Assembly: GCA_026873275.1 (NCBI GenBank)
Contig: JANTUC010000001.1
Coordinates: 248,001 to 312,000 of the forward strand
Origin: Pseudopithomyces maydicus
Lineage: Eukaryota; Ascomycota; Dothideomycetes; Pleosporales; Didymosphaeriaceae
Direction: 5' to 3'
Length of the DNA: 64,000 bases
Under the pieces are notes generated by a model. It was not told the origin of the DNA. It saw only the letters and a list, made by a program, of their open reading frames with translations, and made no database searches. The position numbers and the translations under genes were made by a program. This document shows, in pieces, positions 12,375 through 22,730 of this stretch; positions within the stretch are counted from its first letter, which is position 1, and every line of letters starts with the position of its first letter.

Positions 12375-13628
12375 ATGCTCAAATTCTTCAAACATCTATT
12401 CTATAATTGGTCTAAAAACGATGCGCAATTCAAAGGAATGCTCCTCGGGCTCGACAACGCCGGAAAAACGACTCTTCTTCACAAGCTCAGGAATGGGCAA
12501 GTCACCACCTCAATTCCTACCATTGGGATGAACCTTGAGACGTTTGAATCACCCAGTTGGCGTCTAGTAAGCTGGGATATAGGAGGTAATATAGCCATTA
12601 ACCTCTCTTTTGGGCATATTTTTAACGCAAGTCTAGGATGTGATAAATCGCGACCAGTGTGGGGACGAGTCCTGCGCGATGAGAAGTTTTTCCTCTTTCT
12701 GATAGATCTCAACGATGAAGATCGATTCGCAGAGGCGGCCGAAGAAATGCTGTATTTCTCCAAGATTACGAAGATTCCCGACGGGAGCCACTTCTTCGTC
12801 CTGTTCAGCAAAGAGGATTTGCTAAGTAAAGACGAGAAAGAAAGAAGGTTAACATACCTGCGATCCAGGATCGGGGCCGCGATGAAAAGCTGCTCCATGA
12901 AGATCCACCTCGATATCATGGAAACATACATGCTCGATGTCCGCACAGGAAAGGGCCTCAACGCCGCGCTGGCGCACATCAGACAAGTCGTATCAGGCGA
13001 CACCCCGAGCGAAGAGAAAGAAAAACAAGAAAAGGAAAAAGAAGAACAATTCGTCGACGAGAAGAAGCCCGCTCCCACACCCTCCCCCCAACCCGAGCCC
13101 AACTCATCGAGCGCATCAAACAAAACAGCGCAGCCACCCCCCAAGACGACGCCGCCTTCTGGCAAGACTTCACCGCCGCGCGTATCCCAGCGTGGAACCA
13201 CTACACGCACCTCCGCGCAGGCTATCTCATCCTCCTTGAGCAAACTGAGCTGGGAAACGACATCTTCTCCGCCGCCGACGCCTTCGCGACACACCTCGTA
13301 CGCCTCCAAACTACAGCCCCAGAGAGGTTCCGCAACACGTCGCACCGGACGATGACCATCTTTTGGCTGTCAAGGTTGGAGAGTGCGGCGAGGGAGTATG
13401 CGGCGGTGAGGGGGAGGAGAAGTGGTGGGTGAGGAAGGAGCCGTTTCAGGAGGTGGTGATGGGGAGGCCGGAGTTGATGGATGGAGGGGCGTGGAAGGAG
13501 CGGTATTCGGGGAGGTGATGTTTAGCTCGGAGGCGAGGGCGGGGTGGAGGGAGCCGGATTTGAAGGGGTTAGATGGGGAGGAGATGGTTCGGTTAGGGGG
13601 TGAGGAGAAGGCTGGGAGTAAGAGCTGA
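12375..13628 (+). CDS. Divergent Arf-family GTPase with C-terminal helical extension
   Basis: The start MLKFFKHLF is followed by an Arf-like G domain: P-loop GLDNAGKT (residues 25-32), switch I TSIPTIGMN, switch II WDIGGC. Three canonical Arf features are changed: residue 2 is Leu rather than the myristoylated Gly, the catalytic Gln of WDxGGQ is Cys, and NKxD reads SKED. An intron at 12586-12636 (51 nt, no internal stop) splits switch II. After a Glu/Lys and Pro-rich linker come about 200 residues containing FWQDF, HYTHLRAGYL, RFRNTSHRTMTIFWL and WREPDL, which look like a conserved domain rather than chance. Reaching the stop at 13628 needs one extra base in each of three runs: C6 13084-13089, G5 13410-13414, G4 13509-13512. 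Repaired length is about 401 residues. Read literally, the gene is broken after about residue 235. Function unknown; GTP hydrolysis is doubtful. Confidence 0.75.
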
Positions 13629-13879
13629 TGGTTCTGAGTAGTCAAGCGCGGATATGGAATGGGGTGAATCTTGGAGGAAAATGTAACACGGATTGATTGG
13701 AAGACCCTTGAACTCTTCTATTTGGAATTCGGAACTAAAAGAATAGAAAAATAATGAATGGAAATCCCCAGAACTCCTGCTTCCGTCTCTAAAATGCGAA
13801 AGATACATGTCTATTCACAAAGCCAACGTTACGATACGACCAGAGCAGCCACACCTACAGATGCATCCTTGGGAGTACT

Positions 13880-16241
13880 TTACCAAGGTGCTTCCCAAGG
13901 AACCCGTTTTTCCTTGATCCATTCCTTCTCCAGATTTCCATGGAACCTACAGAGGTCCACTATGGCAACATCTTTCGGATTCATAGCCGTCATGAGATCG
14001 TTTATATTCATCTCCCCAAACAGGTCCGAAAGTTCGTTTCCGGGGTCTGCGGATCCAGCCCGTGAACCTGATCGTAAACCTGGCCGCGAAGACCTAGACC
14101 GTAAACCTGCCTTTGAAGATCCAGCTTTTGAAGACCCGGCCTTTGAGGATCCGGCTCGTGCGCCAGGCTTTGGGGACCCAGCCCGTGAGCCGGCTGGCGA
14201 TCCAGGCTTGGACTTTGGTCTGCCACTGCACCATGTTTCCTTGAATAGTTCCAGATATGTGTCCATGTCGTTGTGCGTTCGTGTTTTTGCGATTTGAAAC
14301 CGTTCGTTCATGTAGATGGTCCACTCCTTCTGCAAGTCTTGTTTGACCCATGGGTGGTAAGTTTTCCTGCCTTGTCGGGGGTTGTTGGCCAATTCGGTCT
14401 CAATAGCATCTAGCATTTCGCCAATTGATTCCATCTGTTTCTTGAATATGTCGCTGACTTTCCTTGCTCGCATGTACTTGCGAGCGCCTAGTAGGGACTT
14501 GAGTTTGATCAAAGCTACTTTCGCAAGGTCAACGACCTCAGCCGCGGCGTCCTCTGGCCTTTTTGGTTTGTCTTTTTTGGCCATTCTCTTTCCGAGGATA
14601 TGTCTGCGCATCTTTACTCTATCAAATAGGGTGCCAGAGTTGTCTTTGTTTCCTTTGTATCTCCACATCTGCGAGAATGTTAATCTGGAATCTACCAAAC
14701 AACTGAGGAGTATCACTAACGTTGGCTTTGGCTGGAGTGTTCAATGATGCCTGAAGCCATACGAACTCTTCGGGGCGATTGCGCAAACCTGGATACGCTT
14801 GGGCCATATGCATCATGGGCTTGAGACTCAGGCCATTGATCTCAACTTCTTGCTGATAGCCTGCGTTCCAATGGGCCTTCCAATAATCGCAGAAACTGAT
14901 TGTTTTTGACATCCTGACTGGGTCCGGATTTACGTAGTTTTCCCCCATTTTCCTATTCATCCAGTCAAAGAAATGTGTCACAGTCTGCCATTCCAATATG
15001 TGTTCAATGTGATATTTGCCGGGGCCTAAGTAATTGGTGCTGGTCTCCTGGAAATTGATCGCCTCACATAAGCCGGTGTCGCTATCAATCGAATAATAAG
15101 GGGCATTGCGAGGCTGTATTTTTTTGGTAGCGTTAGCGATGATTTGGTAAAACCCCAATCATATGTAGCATGTTCACTACTGAGGGATATTACGTACCAT
15201 AGAACTTTTACTAGGGTAATCGAGCGCAGGGAACGATACGCCACATGCCGATCCTTTCTTTGGCGTTTTAGCTTCATTGTTGTCCTCGATGTCTTCCGCG
15301 GACGGAAAATCCCAATTATTCTGCCTAACATTGTTGCCGCTCTCGTCAATCTCGCCATCGTCCTCACTCTCGCTTCCCGGTTCAGCCTCGATATTCTCAT
15401 CGTTATTATCTGCTCTCTTCAGAAGATCTTCTTTGAAACCAAGAGCCACTCCAGCTTCGACAAAACTCTCATCTGGCTTTTCCAGATCACGAGCTGTTCT
15501 ACCCCTGGTGGACGGTTTTTGCATAAACAAAGCAAGTTGCTTGCAGTTTTTCGTGGGTCCAATCTTTATCGTAGTCTGCGTTGCTGTTGGGTTCTGAGTA
15601 GGCGTTGACTTGTAAGGAGACTTCGACTTCGGCTTCGATCTGGATCCTGACTTTAATTTCGATTTTGACTTCGATTTTGATTTTTTAGACTTCGATTTCG
15701 ATTTCGACCCTGTCTTTGACTTCTTCTTGTGCTTTGCTTTCGGCTGTGATTTGGGCTTGGGCTTCGTTTTAGTTCTCGTTTTAGATCCACCTCTTGCACG
15801 AGCTTCCAGGGTATGTTCCTCTTTGGATTCTGTATGTTCAGATCGCAAATAAAGACTGTATTCTATGTTATCGTCATGAATACTTCCACCAGCGAAGTTG
15901 ACCTGGCCAGTGCATCCGTCCACTATAGCCTTGAAATTCGAGATACATCTTTTCGTGGTTGGTATATCGCCATGGGTGCTCGAAATTCTGATGGCAATAG
16001 GCCCACTGTATTCGATAAAGTGGGTAGTATTCACTTGGGCCTCCAAATTGGTATGGAAATGCTTCGGTCGATAGCATATTGAAGTAGGAGTTATAAGATG
16101 ACCTTGTACACTATCTCCAAGATTTTCGGTTTTCGGGGTGGTTTCCGATAACAGATCGATAGTGTAGCATTCTGGGAGTAGAGAAGCGGCAGTAATAGTT
16201 GCTAAGCCTGCCACCAGGGCAGACAATCTCGACACTCGCAT
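13880..16241 (-). CDS. Large secreted Lys/Ser-rich protein, function unknown
   Basis: 741 residues from the ATG at 16239-16241, with a signal peptide (MRVSRLSALVAGLATITAAS), a cysteine-containing module (RCISNFKAIVDGCTG), a Lys-Ser/Lys-Pro repeat tract (about 15610-15780), an acidic stretch, then a folded region with CEAINF, EHILEWQTVTHFFDW and NTPAKANMWRYKG, and a helical C-terminal domain interrupted by SSKAG/GSRAGS repeats (about 14050-14210). Introns at 15114-15197 (84 nt, branch gctaacg) and 14670-14720 by splice pattern (acceptor base 14669) join all three exons in frame. The EHxLEWQ region recalls sequences seen downstream of the catalytic domain in fungal class V (killer-toxin-like) chitinases, but no GH18 domain is present, so no enzyme activity is claimed. 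It is divergent from the F-box-like gene and convergent with the Arf-like gene. Confidence 0.7.
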
Positions 16242-16948
16242 AGCAAGATATCTATCCACTAGATAAGATCCAGAGGATAGCTAACAACACGAAACTTGAA
16301 AAGGAGTATGAAAGATATGGAGGAATGTGCTGAATTTTAGAAGAGGGGAAGGCGGAATCTTGCTTAGATACATATACAAGAAGAAGAGCATCTCATAAGA
16401 TAGCCCGACCCGACAAATGGAGTACCATTTCGGATGTCCGTAAGGCAGAGTTACATGCCATGTTTCGATAATGATGCCGATACGCGTATCCTTAGAGGCA
16501 CGACTACAGTTCAAATCCGAAGGAACTATCACGGGGGAACAAGAAGAATAGTTATTGATGCTAGTACTAAGCGAAGGTAGCGGATGTGCTTTCTACGTCT
16601 CGGCCTCTCGGACTGCTTCTAACAATAGTCGTCGAGCTTCGTTTCTGTATGCAAATGTATGTATATAACCCGAGACACTAGCATTCCCGAAGAATATCCA
16701 GAGTACAAGATATCTAAGTGCGGCGAAGGGCATAAAAATGGGCCTAGTTGCCTAGTGGTCCTGACCAAAACTGTGCCGCATAGCACCCCCATGTATCACT
16801 GGTCTGCGATAGATGCCACAGCTTCTACTCCGTACCTAGACCATGCACACCTAGCAGTCGGTACTTGATATGGCGTGACAGCATTGGAGCACTCTCGTGG
16901 AGTAGTTTTATATAACATATTAACCACCAAATCAGACTCTGCACGACG

Positions 16949-16992
16949 GTACATACATATGTACACATGTGCATATGTGCATGTATGTATAC
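16949..16992. repeat. Perfect purine-pyrimidine alternation, 44 nt
   Basis: From GTACATACATATG to GTATGTATAC every base alternates purine and pyrimidine, mostly TG/CA and TA steps. Such sequence is prone to left-handed or cruciform structure. It sits in the divergent intergenic region, 0.7 kb upstream of the - strand gene and 0.55 kb upstream of the + strand gene. Confidence 0.8.
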
Positions 16993-17258
16993 TTCTCCAA
17001 GCGGAGAAAAACTTCTAGGATATATCAAATACGAATACAGACGTTAGTTATGGATAGATGTGCTGAGTGTTATCTTGTGAAGGCGTACTATCCACTACAG
17101 TTGGAGTAACCAGAGCTCAAGGTGAATGTGGCTTTGGTTCGGACGCTGCCAAGACCGTCGATTTCAACAAGGCTAGCTCAGATTAGCTGCACCGTACCGC
17201 TGCACTAGTCACGGTAAGTACACTAGGTGCTAGGCAACACACTGGTGCACTAACACTG

Positions 17259-17318
17259 CGCAGTGCCACTCCCCTGCAGCCGGCGGACAATACTAACGCC
17301 GCAGTGCCACTCCTGCAG
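17259..17318. repeat. Short direct repeat
   Basis: CGCAGTGCCACTCC followed by CCTGCAG (17259-17279) recurs as CGCAGTGCCACTCCTGCAG (17300-17318), a 41-bp step with a 2-bp difference. It lies about 220-280 bp upstream of the start codon at 17539 and could be a duplicated promoter element. Confidence 0.6.
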
Positions 17319-17538
17319 CTGCGCGGCAGACTTGGTCTACGGATTCATTTGAAGCAGAACGGATCTTGACACGTACCACGCCCCAACTTTCCTTTAAACG
17401 TCAATACTCCCGGAGACGAGATAGCACACACTCGACTACGAAGCCGCAAATTCTCTCCACGCGATTTGTTCTTCCCTTTTCATTACGTCTCATCAAGTAC
17501 TGCCGCACCATTCAACCATAGCATCTTAGTCAGGAGTT

Positions 17539-18819
17539 ATGTCTTGTCCTGCTCAGAAGATGCCGTCCAGTGAGATGGGCCCAGCCGTTGCAGCGCAATT
17601 GCAGGAGTTGCTAGTACGGCTACTCGCACTCGATCGACTTCTCGGCTCCGTACCTCTCCAGCATTTGCAACGGCAACATAACCTTGACCTGGATGTCACT
17701 TTGTCAAAAGAACTCGAGCACCCCATACTGCAAGAAGCTGCTGCCAGATATACAACCCTGACTTTCGACATGAACAATCTGCACTGGACAGTGGACAAAG
17801 TGCCCCGCTTCGAACTTATCCCGGAAATCTTAGTCCATATTTGTAAAACATCATGGCAAGGCAAAGTATTCGAGAATGTCTATCGCCACTCTGATATGAA
17901 CAGATCCCGCGATCCGACTTGCTCGGAAGCGTTGTCACTGTTGCGGAAGCTTGATAAAGCCTCAGGCTCACGTCTGAGGGTAAAGATCAACACTATCTTG
18001 AGATCGGGTATGTGCATTGACCTCTGTGTTTCCCATGCATCGCCGGTCTAATCAACTACAGTTCCGTCTTTCCGGTTCTTTAACCTGCCACCGGAGCTTC
18101 GATTGCGTGTTTATGAATATATACTGCCTCGTCAACCGTATCTCGTCCTTAGGAATTTGGAACCTCGTCGCCATGTGCTTCCTCGTTACGATCTTACCGT
18201 CCTTCGAACCTGTCGACGAATGCACGATGAGCTTATCGATCACTTTTACAAAAATCAAGTACTGGTTATGAACGTGTACGATATGGTAGAAAAGGGCGAG
18301 TGGGCATTTTGTAGGATGACCCCACGAAATCATCTCATTGTTTCTAGCATGAAAGAGACGACACGATCCTGCTTCGACAGTCTTGAGATTCGAGCCCTTG
18401 ATACAAAGGATCCTAACATCCACAGAAAAGGACGGCACTTGGAAGAATGGCCCGCTTATGGGGAATGGGACTTCGACCAGCGTTTCACGGAAATTATAGA
18501 AACGTTCGTCAACATAAAAAGTGTCACCGTATCGTTCGAGATAGAAGGAAACAATCTGATGAATTGGTGGACCTGGAATGGCACACTTGAAAAAATTGCT
18601 GGATATTTGACTTCTAATATCCCCAGGCGCATGGAAGTGAGGTGGGATTTCCAGCCTTCATCCCACCCAGACCTACAAGAAGTTGAAGGATTCGATATTA
18701 CGCGGACCATGGACAAGGCCAAGGATGTGGTTGCTAAAGACGCAGCTAAGAGGAGGGAAATTGTGCGGACGGGTAAAAGTATCATCAAGGAATACATCCC
18801 AACGCGCGGCAGATTGTAG
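17539..18819 (+). CDS. F-box/2EXR-like fungal protein
   Basis: 408 residues in two exons with an intron at 18008-18061 (54 nt, GTATGT donor, CTACAG acceptor). The junction gives FRFFNLPPELRLRVYEYILP, the signature of the fungal 2EXR/F-box-like family (LPPELRxxIYexI) in which a hydrophobic helix opens a domain of unknown role, sometimes linked to SCF ligases. Downstream, LRTCRRMHDELIDHFYKNQ is also typical of that family. The N-terminal 150 residues are helical with no recognised domain. There are no signal peptide or membrane segments. The assignment is to a loose family, not a function. Confidence 0.7.
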
Positions 18820-18954
18820 AATAGCTGATGTGCTCAGCATTCTAAGGGTGCAGAAGCGAGGCACTGGAACATACAAAAGAAGCACTGCTGGAAAAATGTA
18901 TCTGCTAAAGACGATAGCGTGTTTTATACAGATTTAAGACAGAGTACTAGAACG

Positions 18955-21327
18955 TCATACCCAACTCCGTCCCATCAAACGCCGTCCCATCCCACCCCAA
19001 TCCTGACCCCCCATCGCCGAGCTCCACCCCATATCCAAAGGCAAAAACCCCGACCACAACGCCGCCTCATCCATCGGCCCCGTGATCCCACTCCCATTAA
19101 TCGCAAAGTCCCCCACGGCACCAAGATCCGTCCACCCAAAATCACCCATCTGCTCCGTCATCGCGGGGCTCTCCGCCGTACTCACACTCCCCGCCTGCGA
19201 CGGCGATGGCGCCGACATACTTGTCTGACCCGGCAGAGGAGGATAGCCACCGCTTCCTTCCATGGCGTGGCTCGCAACGTGGGTGCCAGGGTGGCGGAAC
19301 GTCGTGCTGTTCGACTTGTCCTTGCGGGGTGCTTTGGCCCAGAGGAGACGGAGGAGTTGGCTGTATCGGGAGCCGGGGTGTTGGATGCCGACGCTGGCGC
19401 CGACGCTGCTGCGTTGGAGGCGGGTGACTGTTTCATTGATCATGGCGCGAATGGCGCGGTCCTCGTCGTTGCTTATGACGCCGGTGCAGCGGGCTCGGTA
19501 GAGAAAAACGCCGGCGTAGACGAGGTAGAGGTAGTAGCGGAGTGGCATGTAGCGCAGGGACTTCTCGGGGTCGACGAAGTTGTTAGCTGTTGTCAATATG
19601 GCTTTCGCCGCATCGAGGCCTTCGTATATGAATCGTGCGTCGCCGACGGCTCCGACGTTGTTGACGAAGACGCGTTGAGGTGCGCGCATTTTTGAGCCCC
19701 CATTTCCATCTTTTCTTAGTGCGGATGAATCTGAAGAGCCGTTGGCGGTAGGCAGTGCGCGGAGGATGGTGGCCTGGAAAGCAAAAGCATTGATGTATAA
19801 TCGCAGATAATCATAAGACATTAGAAGACAGGCTTTTAGTGGTGGTGAGCAAGTCAACGTTCCCCATACGCTCTTCCAACCGTAGATGGCAGCACGGAAG
19901 TCGTCGATGAACTTGATGTAACTGCCACTCATGTGCGTGCGGAAACTAGATCCTGGATTTGAATATAGTGTATCGTGGACGTTACTGAATAGCTGTGTGA
20001 GCTCCAGATTTGCTACATGGCTATTGTCAGCAAACTTGATAGAGCAGTTGACCAGATTGTGACCTACCCTGGAAGATGCTCGCATAGTCTTCTTGGCCAT
20101 TTATTGTAGGTATCAAGGACGGATAATCTTCTCGTCTAAGCGTCGTAAGTGGCCCCGGACCTCTCGACCAAAATGCCTTTCCTATTCTTATAGAGATATG
20201 ACGATCTGAGATGTAAGCACAGGTCCACAGAAGACGCTTGCGATTGTGATACGGATCTTTCTCTTGATCCACGAACCGGAAGGAGTATTTGTCCAGAGCC
20301 AGGAAGTAAGCTATGCGGAGAGCAATGCCCACATGCATCCAGCTCTCCTTATCTTCTTCACCTCTACCAACTTTCCCTGAGCTTCTCTGCGTGTAAGGAG
20401 CCCATTCCGCAAGGATCAAGAGAGCCTCTACCGCTTCTACTCCTCCATCTCCACCAGCAGATAACGTAGAAACAAGACTTTTCATATGTTCCGAGCATGC
20501 ATCGTAAATAGAAGGTTCCTCCACCAAGTCTTTAGACGCGATGACAAGTATTGCTGTTAAGAGGTGGGGCTCGTTCTTCGCAGTTTGCGCCAGGTTCGTC
20601 GTATCAAATGTTCCGATTGGGGCCAGGGGATAGTAGGGATGATAATTCTCATGATAACGAGAAAGCAGTTGGTGCACAGTGCGTAATGATAGGGTCCCCT
20701 TGTCAAGTGGCGCGTAGCCGTACATCATCGACAAAGGGGTTTGCACTGGCGGAGCGACAGCTGTCTGCGTGACCGCCCGAATGTTGTTGTTCGTAGCATT
20801 TTCCTCGGAGCTTGATTCAGCGACCCTGGCGAGTATCCCAAGCGCATCGGAAGGGTTCTGTATATTTGTAAAAGTTAGTTCGTCCGACGTTGATGCTTCA
20901 GACGTATTCAGCTGATCCTCCCTTCTTGTGGATGCGATGCGGGATCAGAGCGGATCCACGGTGTTGTGCCGACGTTCCCCAAAGGAAAACTGCTCTCTTC
21001 TTGATGATAGCTGGTCAGAGAAGGAAGCGCGCTCGCATCCACGGTTTTCCGGCGCACCCTTCTACCACCACGGTTGCTCCCGCCCAAGACGCAATCAAGG
21101 TTGTCTCTCTTACATCGTAGACATGGCACAGTACCATTGTTGTCTCTTCAATTGATTGATCAGTATTCGAGGGGTGGTGCAAAGCAATGAAGCATCTCAT
21201 ACAGAAGACAGCGGCTCTTCCGCTTCCGACAATGCAGACATGCTTGGTGTGCTCTTTTGATCTTGGGCGGCTCGGCAAGGTCCGCGGTGGCCTGCGTAGC
21301 CGGCTGTGGGGTAATCGTGGAATCCAT
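18955..21327 (-). CDS. Zn(II)2Cys6 transcription factor with fungal-trans domain
   Basis: About 753 residues from ATG 21325-21327 (an in-frame TAG lies just upstream). The binuclear zinc cluster is split by a 57-nt intron (21146-21202): ACLHCRKRKSRC, linker LLDNNGTVP, CLRCKRDNLDC, i.e. C-x2-C-x6-C twice, followed by a basic RRVRRK stretch. The middle (HLLTAILVIASKDL to ISDRHISIRIGKAFW) matches the fungal-specific transcription factor middle homology region. A second intron is at 20013-20067 (55 nt). The C-terminal 120 residues are Gly/Ser/Pro/Met-rich, a likely activation region. One base appears to be missing near 20941-20943, where the frame of DNNG...WIRSDP must change to IASTRREDQL; a 56-62-nt intron with a poor acceptor is the less likely alternative. 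Target genes cannot be read from the sequence; it is divergent from a secreted carboxypeptidase 1.4 kb away. Confidence 0.85.
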
Positions 21328-22730
21328 CCGATCGTTCTATCCCAGTCAGGATTGTGTTGATGGAGCGGTCCGCAGTGCGAAATGTCGTCGGCTTTAGCTT
21401 CGGAAGCCGAGTGGGCACATCGGCGATGAACTTTGCGGATTCCAGACTTCTATAGGTCCAGGCATGTATTTCAGGGCATTGAATACGAGCTCTATCCCAG
21501 TCCTTAAGCGGTATCACGCCTACAGCTAGCCTTACGGAGCCGGTAGAGCTGTCAAGCGTGCGGAGAGAGCGACGACGAAGGTCCAAAAACTCGGGCCGCG
21601 GCATTTGAAGCTACCAAAAATGGCTAGCGTCAAGACCGTGTCCATATCTCTTTCTGAGAGCATCTCTCCACACTTGAACGCAGGTGTTCCTGTTCCTGTA
21701 TTCACGTGGTCGGCAATGGTGGATGGCTTGCATAGACAGCTGGGTTTTGGCTAAGTTCGGACGATGCGGTGTGCCTGTTGTGTACCAGCAGAGCAGGTGT
21801 GTCTACAGCCTATTTTGGGGGCACACGGGACTAATGGCAGGTAGCTGTCACACAACGAGTGTGATGAGACGACTTTCGTCGTCATGACAAGGCGCAATCC
21901 GGGCTATGTGTGCATTTGTTCGAATGAATGATCAGGTGGGCTGGGATGGGAACGTCACGCGATCGCTTCAGCTCTAGCACCTCTCGCAGTGGTGCACGCT
22001 AACATGGAAGATCTCCCCCATGTTTTTGTGGGACCGTCTGTTGACACTCCCCAACGACCCCACAACACAGTACATATGACCTCCGCAGCCCAACAATCTT
22101 AGGCTCTTATCTCGAGCGCTCGGGAAGAATGCACTTGAAAGTTGCAACTTCCTCTTCTCGCCAGCACCCCGCAGCCTGCTCGACGGTCTTTAGCGATGTT
22201 TCTGGACCTCGTCCAAAGCGGAAGGTCGATGTATGACCAAGCCACCGTCGTGCTGTTTGCCCCAACGACCAGGAGCTAATCGCACGTATGCTACAATTAA
22301 GCTTGTCGATAAGCCTTGGATGCAGGCGCACGGGCGGCACGAGCGGTGATCGCCAGGGAAGGCAGTCAGGGTGCAGCCAGTGAGGCCTCTACAGCCACTG
22401 TTTGCATGAAACGAGCGCGCAGTAACCCAAGGTAGCACCACGTCCGACGAATCGTCATGCGCCCTCTGCTATACGTACCGCGACACCTATATTAAATCAG
22501 CGCGAGATACCATTTGGCTGGAATTCGAGCTTCCCTGACGGGGCACATCCCCCGTCACTCATCTGCTCGTTATGGGCAGGTGTGAAGATCCCGGATCGAT
22601 GTAATTGCACCTTGGCTCCAGAACTTCTCGTCCGGTCGTCTACCGTGGGGCAATTCTGGTATATAAATACTACATCAGGTGTCTCCAAGTTTTTCTCTAC
22701 GCCACCTCTACTTGGTTATCCAACACCACC
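21328..22730. promoter_or_regulatory. Divergent intergenic region, Zn2Cys6 factor and carboxypeptidase
   Basis: 1.4 kb with no supportable gene. It carries the promoters of both flanking genes. The right end has a clear TATA box (22660-22668) for the carboxypeptidase. Short frames in this region do not extend into recognisable proteins. Confidence 0.6.
22660..22668 (+). promoter_or_regulatory. TATA box of carboxypeptidase gene
   Basis: TATATAAAT lies 63-71 bp upstream of the ATG at 22731, a typical position for a strongly regulated fungal gene with a short leader. Confidence 0.6.

Larger units (their letters stand above)
16242..17538. other. Divergent intergenic region, secreted protein and F-box-like gene
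   Basis: About 1.3 kb with no supportable gene. It contains a 44-nt perfect purine-pyrimidine alternation (16949-16992) and a short direct repeat (17259-17279 and 17300-17318), each listed separately. The right end is the promoter and leader of the + strand gene that starts at 17539. Confidence 0.6.

Noticed and set aside
13000..13115. A ~120-nt intron explaining the first Arf-like frame change
   Set aside because: Weak donor and acceptor, and it would not explain the two later shifts in the same gene; a C6 undercall explains it with the same rule as the others.
12479..13345. 288-codon frame antisense to the Arf-like gene
   Set aside because: Shadow of the coding strand, with no start context or family features; the + strand has clear Arf motifs.
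18919..19695. 258-codon + strand frame over the Zn2Cys6 gene
   Set aside because: Antisense shadow of the C-terminal part of the transcription factor, whose - strand frame is conserved and spliced correctly.
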